Shown here: in pieces, positions 25,805 through 34,515 of the stretch
Position numbering within the stretch: position 1 is the first letter of the stretch
Layout: every line of letters begins with the position of its first letter
NCBI GenBank assembly: GCA_963759125.1
Contig: CAVWXN010000009.1
Location: 310,001 to 374,000, forward strand
Reading direction: 5' to 3'
DNA from: JABDQA01 sp963759125
GTDB taxonomy: Bacteria > Desulfobacterota > Desulfobulbia > Desulfobulbales > Desulfocapsaceae
DNA: 64,000 nt
The notes under the pieces: generated by a model
Told to the model about the DNA's origin: nothing
The model's database searches: none
What the model saw: the letters and a program-made list of their open reading frames with translations, nothing else
Position numbers and translations under genes: made by a program

Positions 25805-26060
25805 TCAATGTCTCATCCGAAAAGGTTTGGCTATGCTGAGCACTCTATCGAAAATTTGACGATCTCTCAAATGAAGATGCACAGGTGGCCAGCCCCTTGG
25901 ACCTATACTACACGCTGGTCATTGCATTTCTCTGACATCTGTAACAATATCAGGCAATTTAGAGCCCTTACAAGAAAAGATGGTCACAGGTAGTCACAGA
26001 AAGCCTCTTCTGGACACAAAAAGGGACTCAACCTAATTGGCTGAATCCCTTTGCTGGCAT

Positions 26061-26147
26061 TGGTGCCGGAGGTCGGAGTCGAACCGACATGAGCATAAGC
26101 CCGCTGGATTTTGAGTCCAGTGCGTCTACCAGTTTCACCACTCCGGC
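26061..26147 (-). tRNA. tRNA-Leu, anticodon CAA
   Basis: On the minus strand the 87-base sequence folds as a class II tRNA. Acceptor arm GCCGGAG pairs with CTCCGGC; the D arm has AACTGGTAGAC; the anticodon stem CTGGA/TCCAG encloses CTCAAAA, anticodon CAA; a long variable arm follows and the T arm reads GTCGGTTCGACTCCGAC. The CCA end is encoded. It reads UUG leucine codons. Confidence 0.96.
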
Positions 26148-26265
26148 GTGGATTTTCTAGATACTAAAGAAGCTCTGTCCCGTCAAGCGTAAAGGGTAGA
26201 TTGGCGGGCTGACTATGGGGACAACATGCTTCTTCTCACAGTTCAAACTTATGTGTTGTGTCCCC

Positions 26266-27759
26266 TCAACTTGAGGCTGAAGAAGTTTTAACCTTCTTCA
26301 CACATTGATGCCAGCCTTCCACCAGCCTCTTTCGCTCAGCTTCTGCGAGTCTGGGCTCGAAAGATTGGTCAACCTTCCAGACATCTTTAATATCATCCAG
26401 AGAATTGAATACTCCCACCTGCAGACCTGCCAGAAAAGCGGCACCAAGAGCAGTGGTCTCGGTGTACTCGGGTCGTTCCACAGTGATGTTAAGTACATCG
26501 GCGAGAAACCCGCAGAACCAGTCATTGGCCACCATACCGCCGTCAACCCGCAACTTTGTTGCCTGCACTCCGTCTCTGCGTTTTGCCTCGAGCAGATCCA
26601 GGGTCTGGTAACAGATGGATTCCAGGGTGGCCCGCACAAACTCAGCAGGACCGGTGTCTCTGGTTATGCCAAAGATCGCTCCCCGGGCATCGGGGTCCCA
26701 GTGCGGTGCTCCAAGTCCGGTGAATGCGGGAACGATATAGACACCGTTGTTGGAATCCAGCGAGGCGGCCAGCGCTTCGGTGGTAGCGGCGCTGTCGATG
26801 ATGCCGATCCCGTCGCGCAGCCACTGCACGGCGGCCCCGGCCACGAAGATGGAGCCCTCGAGGGCATAGGTAGTCTTGCCATCAAGCCGATACCCCACGG
26901 TGGTCAGCAGCTTGTTCTTGGAAGAGAGCGCCCAGGTTCCCGTATTCAGGATCATAAAGCATCCTGTCCCATAGGTGCTTTTAATCATACCGGGCTCGAA
27001 ACAGGCCTGGCCGATCAGGGCGGCCTGCTGGTCGCCGGCTACCCCGGCAATTGGAATCTCGGCGCCAATGACAGTCTGATCTGAATGACCGAAATCGGCC
27101 GCACAGTCCAACACTTTCGGGAGCAGAGACGCTGGTATGGAGAAAAGCTCGAGCAACTCGTCGTCCCAACTTTGCTGATGAATATTGAACATAAGGGTGC
27201 GTGAGGCATTGGTTGCATCGGTGACGTGGGTACGCCCCCCGGTCAAGCGCCAGATCAGAAAACTGTCGATGGTGCCAAAGGCCAACTCCCCGTTCTCTGC
27301 CCTGGCTCGCGCGCCATCGACATGCTCCAGTATCCAGTTTAATTTGGTGCCGGAAAAATAAGGATCCAGCAGCAGACCGGTCTTGTCGACGACGAGCTGC
27401 TCCTTACCCTGTTTTCGTAAGGATTCACAATATCCGGCTGTGCGTCGATCCTGCCAGACTATGGCATTGTAGAGGGGCTTGCCGGTAGCTCTGTCCCAGA
27501 CAACCGTAGTCTCGCGTTGATTGGTGATGCCAATGGCTGCTATTTCTTTGCCGTTTTCTGCGGCAAACTTAAGTACATCCTGAACCACCTGAATCGTTGT
27601 TGACCAGATTTCCTCAGGATCATGCTCGACCCATCCATCCCTGGGAAAAAATTGGGTAAATTCCAGTTGGGAACTGAAAACCGAACGCCCTCCACTGTCA
27701 AAGAGAATGGCGCGGGAGCTTGTCGTACCCTGGTCAATGCTGATAATGTGTCTGTTCAT
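26266..27759 (-). CDS. glpK: Glycerol kinase
   Basis: 497 residues from the ATG at 27759, which has AAGGAG before it; a GTG two codons earlier is less likely. FGGY kinase motifs are ISIDQGTTSSRAILFD at the N-terminus (phosphate-1), GVAGDQQAALIGQACF (phosphate-2) and KLRVDGGMVANDWFCGFLAD (adenosine). Length matches E. coli GlpK (502). It phosphorylates glycerol to sn-glycerol 3-phosphate. It is last in a nine-gene minus-strand glycerol operon and lies 30 bases after glpD, its next enzyme. Confidence 0.96.
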   Translation of the reverse strand: MNRHIISIDQGTTSSRAILFDSGGRSVFSSQLEFTQFFPRDGWVEHDPEEIWSTTIQVVQDVLKFAAENGKEIAAIGITNQRETTVVWDRATGKPLYNAIVWQDRRTAGYCESLRKQGKEQLVVDKTGLLLDPYFSGTKLNWILEHVDGARARAENGELAFGTIDSFLIWRLTGGRTHVTDATNASRTLMFNIHQQSWDDELLELFSIPASLLPKVLDCAADFGHSDQTVIGAEIPIAGVAGDQQAALIGQACFEPGMIKSTYGTGCFMILNTGTWALSSKNKLLTTVGYRLDGKTTYALEGSIFVAGAAVQWLRDGIGIIDSAATTEALAASLDSNNGVYIVPAFTGLGAPHWDPDARGAIFGITRDTGPAEFVRATLESICYQTLDLLEAKRRDGVQATKLRVDGGMVANDWFCGFLADVLNITVERPEYTETTALGAAFLAGLQVGVFNSLDDIKDVWKVDQSFEPRLAEAERKRLVEGWHQCVKKVKTSSASS

Positions 27760-27789
27760 AACCACTCCTTCAGGTAATAACGCCGAAGT

Positions 27790-29394
27790 TTATCTGGAGA
27801 AGTACGCATCATATTGGGCCTGAGCCTTATCGCCAAAGAGGTGTTCGCAGGCCTCATAGATCCCTTTTAAATTTTTAAGTTCTTGATAAGCAAGAAGATA
27901 TTCCAGTTTCGAGCGTCTCTTCAGGTAATCTTCAAGCGTTACTACCATCTCGTTGTCCCTTATATAGTCAATCTCGCATCGACGGATTCCGGTGCCCTCT
28001 ATTAATGGTTCCGCCATCTCAGGATCTTTTTCTATGGCATCAAGCATTGGCAATGCATGTTCACCATAACGGCGCCATAATCTGTCGCTCAACATTTCCC
28101 CGGTGTCACTGGCGATACTGTGGTCCAGCCCAAGCGCATAGGCGCGTTTATAGTAGGTGCTCTTGATATGGGTTCCGGGCTCGCCGTACCATTTGGTCTT
28201 CACAGGTTCCAGATTGACCCCCAGTTTAATGACTTCCTCGCAGATCTCCTCGCCGACATTGAGGCAGTCGGTCAATTTACCGCCGAAGATACTGATGTGT
28301 CTTTTTTCTTCAGATGTCTCAACGATATGCTTGCGCGACATCTGCAGGAAATCATCCTTGGATTTCTGTCCCTTTTTAAGGACCAGGGGCCTGACGCCGC
28401 AGCGCTCCGAGATGATATCACTGGTCTCAAGAGGCTTGCTCAAGTCGAGGCGGGCATTGATATTCGACAGCACGAAATCACGATCTTCTTCAGTTACCTC
28501 GGTTTCAGGATCCTCAACCGGGGTGTCGGTAGTACCGATACAGGTTCTATTGGCCATGGGAATGGCAAAAAACAGACGGCCGTCATCGGCGAAAAAGGCA
28601 AGTACCCGCTTCTGGCGTGCCAATCGGGGTACAATAAGATGGATTCCCTTGGAAAATATATGCTGGTACTCGGTCTCGACTCTAGTGATGCCATTGAGCC
28701 TGTCGACGAAGGCACCCGCCGCATTGATCATTACTTTGGCATGTATCTCGAACTGCTCTCCGCCGATTTTGTCCTTGGCAAGCGACACCCAATGGTTTTG
28801 AGAATCGTATGAACCGCTGACGGACTCAACATAATTTGCCGCGACGCAGCCCTTATTCATCGCACTGCGGACGAAATTGAAAACAAACCGGGCATCGTTG
28901 TCCTGCAGATAGGCGTCGGAATATTCAACTCCGCCCCGGCTGTCATCAACGTTAATCAGCGGTTCCTCGTTTTTGATCTCGTTGGCTGAATAGACGCATG
29001 GCGTGCGGGTTTGACCGCGGCCAAAGAACCAGTAGATCCAGGTGCCGATGAGCATGAGCCACGGGGGAATCCGCGTTTTTTTCGACAGCGTGCTCAGAAA
29101 TCTTATTTCCGTAACGGTGGATGGAAAGCTTCTCAACAATTCATTTCTGGATTTGCACAAATTGTTTACCAGGCGAAACTCATAGCTCTCCATGTATTTT
29201 ATGCCGCCCCAGATCAGATTGGAGCTGTACTGGCTGGTAAAGCCGGCAAAATCACGCGCATCGATGAGTGCCACCCTGGCACCCCGGGCAGCAAGCGCAG
29301 CCGCGCACACAGCGCCGTTCATCCCGCCGCCTATGATCAAGACGTCAAAAGTAGTTGTCTTGAGTTTTTGGATATTGTCTTGTCTTTGTTTCAT
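27790..29394 (-). CDS. glpD: FAD-dependent glycerol-3-phosphate dehydrogenase
   Basis: 534 residues. The FAD-binding N-terminus is FDVLIIGGGMNGAVCAAALA followed by ALIDARDFAGFTSQYSSNLIWGG after it, and IGTTDTPVEDPETEVTEED carries a family signature. The C-terminal helical domain of GlpD is present. It oxidises glycerol 3-phosphate to dihydroxyacetone phosphate at the inner membrane and reduces quinone. A terminator-like hairpin lies between it and the upstream DUF2160 gene, so glpDK may be expressed at a lower level than, or separately from, the transporter genes. Confidence 0.94.
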   Translation of the reverse strand: MKQRQDNIQKLKTTTFDVLIIGGGMNGAVCAAALAARGARVALIDARDFAGFTSQYSSNLIWGGIKYMESYEFRLVNNLCKSRNELLRSFPSTVTEIRFLSTLSKKTRIPPWLMLIGTWIYWFFGRGQTRTPCVYSANEIKNEEPLINVDDSRGGVEYSDAYLQDNDARFVFNFVRSAMNKGCVAANYVESVSGSYDSQNHWVSLAKDKIGGEQFEIHAKVMINAAGAFVDRLNGITRVETEYQHIFSKGIHLIVPRLARQKRVLAFFADDGRLFFAIPMANRTCIGTTDTPVEDPETEVTEEDRDFVLSNINARLDLSKPLETSDIISERCGVRPLVLKKGQKSKDDFLQMSRKHIVETSEEKRHISIFGGKLTDCLNVGEEICEEVIKLGVNLEPVKTKWYGEPGTHIKSTYYKRAYALGLDHSIASDTGEMLSDRLWRRYGEHALPMLDAIEKDPEMAEPLIEGTGIRRCEIDYIRDNEMVVTLEDYLKRRSKLEYLLAYQELKNLKGIYEACEHLFGDKAQAQYDAYFSR

Positions 29395-29434
29395 AAATTT
29401 TTTTTGTGTTTCTAAAACGCCTCAAATGCTGCTG

Positions 29435-29461
29435 GGAAAAATGGCCCCATGGGCCTTTTCC
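29435..29461 (-). terminator. Hairpin with U-run between the transporter genes and glpD
   Basis: Read leftward, GGAAAAGGCCC pairs with GGGCC-AT-TTTTCC across a four-base loop; arms are 29435-29447 and 29451-29461. The falling arm ends in five U residues. It follows the DUF2160 stop by about 50 bases. This is an intrinsic terminator or attenuator for leftward transcription. Confidence 0.6.
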
Positions 29462-29509
29462 ACTAGTTAATATCGGAGTCTGGTTCAACTATGGAGGAGC
29501 TTGACAGGG

Positions 29510-29791
29510 CTAGACGTATCTGAATACAAAGATAAACCAGACAATGGAGAGGAAGAGCCCTCCCCATAACGGTGCTCCGTAAAAGGCCAGCCAGCCCATG
29601 TTGATGAAACCAGTCCCCAGCCAGGAGATGAACAGACGATCACCTCGAGTGGTATCCAGACCAAATACACCACGCCTCGGGTTTCCGCCGGGACTGTAGC
29701 GCTCCCATACGCCCATGGTAACGATAGACAAAACGACAACTATGAAAAAAGCAGCGGTCGGCCATGTCCATGCCATCCAGGATAAGCCCAT
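29510..29791 (-). CDS. DUF2160 small membrane protein of the glycerol ABC operon
   Basis: 93 residues with two to three hydrophobic helices (WPTAAFFIVVVLSIVTMGVW and LSIVWFIFVFRYV) and the characteristic middle RYSPGGNPRRGVFGLDTTRG, then DRLFISWLGTG. This family is repeatedly found in GlpSTPQV-type glycerol transporter operons between the permeases and glpD. Its role is unknown; an accessory subunit or activator of the importer is plausible. AGGAGG lies just ahead of the ATG, so it should be well translated. Confidence 0.85.
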   Translation of the reverse strand: MGLSWMAWTWPTAAFFIVVVLSIVTMGVWERYSPGGNPRRGVFGLDTTRGDRLFISWLGTGFINMGWLAFYGAPLWGGLFLSIVWFIFVFRYV

Positions 29792-29805
29792 AAAAACCTC
29801 CTCGC

Positions 29806-30609
29806 CTAGACCCGTCCAAGGGCAAACCCCTTGGCGATATAATTTCTAACAAAATAGATGACTATTGCGCCCGGTACGATGGTAAGCGAACCGGCAGCGG
29901 CAAGCAGGCCGAGTTCATACCCTGAACTGCTGGCCGTACGAGTCATTGTTGCGGCAATTGGTTTGGCCTCGACCGAGGTCAAGGTTTTGGCCAGCAATAG
30001 CTCGACCCATGAGTACATGAAACAGAAGAACATCGTCACCCCGATCCCGGCCGCTATGGTGGGGATAAAGATGCGGATGAAAAATCTCCAGAACGAGTAG
30101 CCATCCAGAAATGCGGTTTCATCAAGTTCCTTTGGTACACCCGACATGAAGCCCTCGAGAATCCAGACGGCAAGCGGGATATTGAAAAGGCAGTGGGCAA
30201 GGGCTACGGCTATGTGGGTGTCGAACAGGTTAATGGCCGAATAGAGCTGGAAGAACGGCAGCGCAAAAACAGCCGGGGGAGCCATACGGTTGGTGAGCAG
30301 CCAGAAGAACAGGTGCTTGTCACCCAGGAAACGGTAGCGCGAAAAGGCATAGGCTGCGGGTAACGCCACCGTAACCGAGACCAGGGTATTGATCACCACG
30401 TAAATAATCGAATTGATGTAGCCGTTGTACCAGGTCGGATCGGTGAAGATTACCTTGTAGTTGGCCAGGGTAAACTCCTGCGGAAAGAACGAAAAACCGC
30501 CGAGGATTTCATTGGTCGTCTTGAACGACATGGAAAGCAGACCATAGATCGGCAGCATCAAAAACAGAATGTAGAGAGTAGGCACCAGCCATTTATTGGT
30601 ACGGATCAT
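29806..30609 (-). CDS. glpQ: Glycerol ABC transporter permease GlpQ
   Basis: About 267 residues from the ATG at 30609, which has GAGGAG seven bases ahead (an ATG at 30624 is possible). Six membrane helices of a MalG-type permease are visible, with the EAA loop LDETAFLDGYSFWRFFIRIF that docks onto the ATPase coupling helix. The start overlaps the end of the partner permease, indicating coupled translation. With GlpP it forms the membrane channel for glycerol. Confidence 0.9.
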   Translation of the reverse strand: MIRTNKWLVPTLYILFLMLPIYGLLSMSFKTTNEILGGFSFFPQEFTLANYKVIFTDPTWYNGYINSIIYVVINTLVSVTVALPAAYAFSRYRFLGDKHLFFWLLTNRMAPPAVFALPFFQLYSAINLFDTHIAVALAHCLFNIPLAVWILEGFMSGVPKELDETAFLDGYSFWRFFIRIFIPTIAAGIGVTMFFCFMYSWVELLLAKTLTSVEAKPIAATMTRTASSSGYELGLLAAAGSLTIVPGAIVIYFVRNYIAKGFALGRV

Positions 30610-30610
30610 C

Positions 30611-31474
30611 TCACTGCTCCTCATTTCGCATCATAATGGTGTAGAACGCCCAGCAGATCAGCAACACCATAAGAAAATAGATCAGCGACATGGCCGCCGC
30701 CGGTCCCAGATCAAACTGACCAAGGGCGATCTTGACCAGGTCGATGGACAGAAAAGTCGTGGTATTGCCCGGGCCACCGCCGGTGAGCACGAACGGTTCG
30801 GTATAGATCATAAAACTGTCCATGAAACGCAGCAGGATGGCGATGGTCAGCACCCGTTTCATTTTGGGCAGCTGGATATATCTGAATATTGCCCAGCGGC
30901 TGGCACCATCAATGTGCGCTGCCTGATAATAATCGTCAGAGATTGAACTCAGGCCGGCATAACAGAGCAGCACGATCAGTGAAGTCCAGTGCCAGACATC
31001 CATGACTACCGTGGTTAGCCAGGCGGATATCGGCTGATTGGTGAAATTGTAATCGATTCCTATCGAGTTCAGGGTGTAGCCGAGCAGCCCTATCTCGGGC
31101 AGCGCGAAGATATTCCACATGGCGCCGACCACATTCCAGGGAATCAAAAGAGGCAGGGCCATCAATACCAGGCAGACGGAGACCCAGGGACCTTTGCGAG
31201 GCATGGTCAGCGCCACTCCGATACCCAGCGGTACCTCGATGGCCAGAATCATACCGGTGAAGACGAGCTGCCGGATAAGCGAGGCATGAAACCTGGGTGA
31301 GCGCAGTACCTGTTCAAACCAGGTGGTGCCTTCCCAGAAGAAGACGTTGTCGCCAAAGGTTTCCTGGAAGGCGTAGTTGACCACCGTCATCAGTGGTATG
31401 AAGGCATTGAAGGCCACCAGAACGAGTACCGGTACCACCAGCCACCAGGCCTTATTGTTTTGAGTTTTATTCAT
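30611..31474 (-). CDS. glpP: Glycerol ABC transporter permease GlpP
   Basis: 287 residues, MalF-type permease with six membrane helices and the EAA loop AAHIDGASRWAIFRYIQLP. A large first periplasmic loop follows helix 1 (QETFGDNVFFWEGTTWFEQ). The start codon overlaps the end of the glpT ATPase gene by eight bases, and its stop overlaps the start region of glpQ, consistent with tight stoichiometry. Confidence 0.9.
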   Translation of the reverse strand: MNKTQNNKAWWLVVPVLVLVAFNAFIPLMTVVNYAFQETFGDNVFFWEGTTWFEQVLRSPRFHASLIRQLVFTGMILAIEVPLGIGVALTMPRKGPWVSVCLVLMALPLLIPWNVVGAMWNIFALPEIGLLGYTLNSIGIDYNFTNQPISAWLTTVVMDVWHWTSLIVLLCYAGLSSISDDYYQAAHIDGASRWAIFRYIQLPKMKRVLTIAILLRFMDSFMIYTEPFVLTGGGPGNTTTFLSIDLVKIALGQFDLGPAAAMSLIYFLMVLLICWAFYTIMMRNEEQ

Positions 31475-32546
31475 TCACTGCCTCCTCAACCACCCAGTCG
31501 TCGCAATAGACTTTGGTGTGGTGTGGATCGAACTGAATCCTGGGATTCTCGGACGGTACGGTTTGGTCTTCCGCCATCACCATCTTGATTGTTTCTGATT
31601 CATGGGTAAGGGTGAGCACCTGGTAGCGCCCCAGATCCTCGATCTTTTCAATTCTCACCGGGATACCGTCATCTGCGAAATCCACAAATTCCGGCCGGAT
31701 GCCGACTTCGAGCTTGCCCTGCAGAGGCCCTTTGATCCGGTTTTCAATAGTCAAGGGATTCTTACCAAAAACGGGCAGGCCTCCATCGATGCTGCAGGGC
31801 AGAACATTCATGCCTGGTGAACCAATGAAATAGCCGACAAAGGTATGCCGGGGATGGTTGAACAACTCAACCGGGGTACCCACCTGGACCACTGTGCCCT
31901 CATACATGACCACTACTTTTTCGGCGAAGGTCAGGGCCTCTACCTGATCGTGGGTGACATAGATCATGGTCACCCCCACCTGCTGATGCAGTTCTTTCAA
32001 TTTTGATCGCAGCTGCCATTTCAGATGAGGATCAATTACCGTTAAAGGTTCATCGAACAGGATGGCGTTGACATCAGAGCGAACCAGGCCGCGCCCCAGG
32101 GAAATCTTCTGCTTGCCATCGGCCGTAAGGCCTGAAGCCCGCTTTTTGAGGTTGGCGGTGAGATCAAGCATCTCCGCTATCTGCTCGACGCGCTGTTGCA
32201 CCAGTTTCTCATCCATTCCCCGATTGCGCAGGGGAAAAGCGAGATTGTCAAACACACTCATGGTGTCATAGACCACCGGGAACTGAAATACCTGGGCTAT
32301 CTGCCGGGCCGAGGTGGGAAGATCGGTCACCTCTTTGCCGTCAAAAAGTATTTCCCCTTCTGAAGGCGTTAACAACCCGGAAATGATATTGAGCAGCGTC
32401 GTCTTGCCGCACCCCGAGGGGCCCAGCAGGGCATAAGCGCCGCCGTCTTCCCAGACCAGATTTATTTCATTCAGCGCATAAACCGGTTCCTGACCTTTGG
32501 GAGGTGGATACGCATGCCGCACATCTCTGAATCTGATTCTTGCCAT
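31467..32546 (-). CDS. glpT: Glycerol ABC transporter ATPase GlpT (degenerate signature motif)
   Basis: 359 residues, MalK-type ATPase with a C-terminal regulatory OB domain. Walker A GPSGCGKTTLLN, Q-loop VFQFPVVYDT, Walker B AILFDEPLTVIDP and the switch histidine VTHDQVEALT are intact. The ABC signature reads LTADGKQKISLGRG, not LSGGQ, so this subunit cannot complete a normal opposite site. It pairs with GlpS, whose signature is intact. The next gene overlaps by eight bases. Confidence 0.9.
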   Translation of the reverse strand: MARIRFRDVRHAYPPPKGQEPVYALNEINLVWEDGGAYALLGPSGCGKTTLLNIISGLLTPSEGEILFDGKEVTDLPTSARQIAQVFQFPVVYDTMSVFDNLAFPLRNRGMDEKLVQQRVEQIAEMLDLTANLKKRASGLTADGKQKISLGRGLVRSDVNAILFDEPLTVIDPHLKWQLRSKLKELHQQVGVTMIYVTHDQVEALTFAEKVVVMYEGTVVQVGTPVELFNHPRHTFVGYFIGSPGMNVLPCSIDGGLPVFGKNPLTIENRIKGPLQGKLEVGIRPEFVDFADDGIPVRIEKIEDLGRYQVLTLTHESETIKMVMAEDQTVPSENPRIQFDPHHTKVYCDDWVVEEAVNE

Positions 32547-32563
32547 AGTACAACCCGTCCGGT

Positions 32564-33622
32564 TTAGAGTTCGATCAACTTTTCGTCAGCACCGAAGTAT
32601 ATCAAGTTGTTCGAGTTGAAGTAGATTCGTATTTTTTCACCGTAGACAAACGAGTGAATGCCCGGGGTCTGACTGACCCAGACATTGCCGTTGACCTTCA
32701 CCCGGATAATTGATTCTGAGCCGCTGATTTCTGCAATCTGGACCGTCCCGCTGACTTTGACCCCCTGCTCTTCGAGCAGCAGGTGATGGGGCCGCAGACC
32801 AATTTTGTACTCGCCATCAGGCAGGGCGGCCAACTCCTCAGGAACGTTCCAGGAAGCGACTTTTCCCAACACAGCCCGATCCCCCTGCTTGCTGATGATC
32901 GCGGTGTTGATAGGAGGGTCTGAAAAGACCTCGGCGCTCTCCAGGGTGGCCGGCTTGCGATAGATTGAGGCGGTTTTGCCAAACTGCACCAACCGGCCTT
33001 CTTTGAGGGTTGCGGTATTGCCTCCCAGCATCAAGGCCTCCAGGGGCTCGGTGGTGGCATACACCACCGTGGCTCCGGTATCGGCAAACAATTTCGGCAG
33101 CTCATCGCGAAGCTCTTCGCGAAGCTTATAGTCAAGGTTGGCCAGAGGTTCATCAAGCAGGACGAGTTCCGCCCCCTTGACCAGGGCACGCGCCAGCGCC
33201 GTTCTCTGCTGCTGGCCGCCCGAGAGTTCTCTGGGCAATCGGTTGAGCATCGGGGTCAGTTTAAGGAGATCGGCAAAACGGTGAACTTTTTCATCGATTT
33301 CCTTCTTTCCCAGCCCCGCCACCTTCAATGGTGAGGCAATATTTTCGTAGACGCTGAAACTGGGATAGTTGATGAAGGACTGGTAGACCATTGCCACGCT
33401 GCGCTGCTGCACGGCAAGACCGGTGACATTTTTGCCACTGGCCCAGATTTCCCCTTTGGTGGGACGCTCAAGTCCTGCCATCAATCGCATCAGGGTGGTT
33501 TTGCCACTGAGTGTTGTGCCAAGCAGAATATTAAAGTCACCGGGCTCCAGAGTTAGCGAGGTCTCATAAATGTACCACTCTGCGCCAACCCGGAAGGTTA
33601 CATTTCTTAGTTCGATAGACAT
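32564..33622 (-). CDS. glpS: Glycerol ABC transporter ATPase GlpS (missing switch histidine)
   Basis: 352 residues, MalK-type ATPase with C-terminal OB domain. Walker A is GTTLSGKTTLMR, the signature LSGGQQQRTALARAL is canonical, and Walker B is LVLLDEPLANLD. The H-loop reads VVYATTEPLEALML: the switch histidine is a threonine and the following Asp is Glu. Combined with the degenerate signature of GlpT, the heterodimer has one consensus and one degenerate nucleotide site. It lies 17 bases upstream of glpT. Confidence 0.9.
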   Translation of the reverse strand: MSIELRNVTFRVGAEWYIYETSLTLEPGDFNILLGTTLSGKTTLMRLMAGLERPTKGEIWASGKNVTGLAVQQRSVAMVYQSFINYPSFSVYENIASPLKVAGLGKKEIDEKVHRFADLLKLTPMLNRLPRELSGGQQQRTALARALVKGAELVLLDEPLANLDYKLREELRDELPKLFADTGATVVYATTEPLEALMLGGNTATLKEGRLVQFGKTASIYRKPATLESAEVFSDPPINTAIISKQGDRAVLGKVASWNVPEELAALPDGEYKIGLRPHHLLLEEQGVKVSGTVQIAEISGSESIIRVKVNGNVWVSQTPGIHSFVYGEKIRIYFNSNNLIYFGADEKLIEL

Positions 33623-33642
33623 CGTGTTGCCCTAGCCCTTAT

Positions 33643-34419
33643 CTAAGCCGCAGGTATTGCGATCTTCACATCAACGTTATGCTGTGTGCATAACTCAAGA
33701 AACTCGTCAGAAATTCCATCATCGGTAACCAGTACGTCTATGTCGCTGAGCGTCCCCACCTTTACCGGGGCGGATCGCTCAAGTTTCATCGAATCGGTTA
33801 CCAGAATCACTGTCCGGGCCTGTCTGATGATGGCCTGGGTCACTCTCACCTCGCGCAGATCATAATCAAGAATTTCGCCTGAAGCATCCAAGGCCGAGCA
33901 ACCGATAATCGCATAATCCGGCTTGAACCGATCAATAAATTCCTCGGTGGAAGGACCCACAATACCGCCATCTGATTGACGTATCATGCCGCCTGCTATC
34001 ATTACCTCTACGTTGCGAAGAGGCCACAATATACTCGCCACATTTATATTGTTGGTGATAACCAGAATGGAGGTGTGCCCCGTCAAAAACTCGGCTACCC
34101 TCTCGGTGGTGGTTCCAAGGTTGATATAAAGCGAAGAGTTATTCGAGACGATTCCCGCAGTGATTCTGGCAATCTCAGTTTTTTCATCAGCCATCAAGGT
34201 CTTTCTGGCGCCGTAGCCAAGGTTCTCTACGGTGTTCTTGATGATGGCTCCGCCGCGGACCCGCTGAACAAACTCTAAATCGTATAGTTGATTCAGATCA
34301 CGGCGTATGGTCTGGGGGGTGACTTCCAGATATTCCGCCAGCTGGTCCACCTGCACAGAACCATACTCACGGATATAATCCATGATCACACGCTGACGAG
34401 AGCTTATATCAGACTGCAT
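33643..34419 (-). CDS. glpR: DeoR-family regulator of the glycerol operon (GlpR-like)
   Basis: About 258 residues from the ATG at 34419; an upstream TTG at 34437 is possible, and neither has a strong ribosome site. The DeoR helix-turn-helix is QRVIMDYIREYGSVQVDQLA followed by EVTPQTIRRDLNQLYD; the DeoR sensor domain has YINLGTTTERVAEFL (phosphosugar-binding) and PDYAIIGCSALDASG. GlpR proteins respond to glycerol 3-phosphate. It sits between the binding-protein gene and the ATPases, within the operon it should control. Confidence 0.85.
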   Translation of the reverse strand: MQSDISSRQRVIMDYIREYGSVQVDQLAEYLEVTPQTIRRDLNQLYDLEFVQRVRGGAIIKNTVENLGYGARKTLMADEKTEIARITAGIVSNNSSLYINLGTTTERVAEFLTGHTSILVITNNINVASILWPLRNVEVMIAGGMIRQSDGGIVGPSTEEFIDRFKPDYAIIGCSALDASGEILDYDLREVRVTQAIIRQARTVILVTDSMKLERSAPVKVGTLSDIDVLVTDDGISDEFLELCTQHNVDVKIAIPAA

Positions 34420-34459
34420 AATAGTGTCGTGGTTCAATGAGATTGCTCTGCTGAAACTC

Positions 34460-34483
34460 AGGGCCCGCCCGACGGCAGGCCCT
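34460..34483 (-). promoter_or_regulatory. Stable intercistronic hairpin between glpV and glpR
   Basis: AGGGCC-T-GCC and GGC-G-GGCCCT pair around a GTCG loop, nearly perfect over ten bases, 32 bases after the glpV stop. No U-run follows. Such hairpins commonly protect an upstream binding-protein message from 3' decay, allowing more binding protein than downstream permease and regulator. Confidence 0.5.
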
Positions 34484-34515
34484 GGTTCTTTTACTCGAAG
34501 GTAAGACCGCAGATA

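Noticed and set aside
26305..27084. 259-codon plus-strand frame opposite glpK
   Set aside because: Antisense of a clear glycerol kinase; composition follows the codon bias of the real strand.
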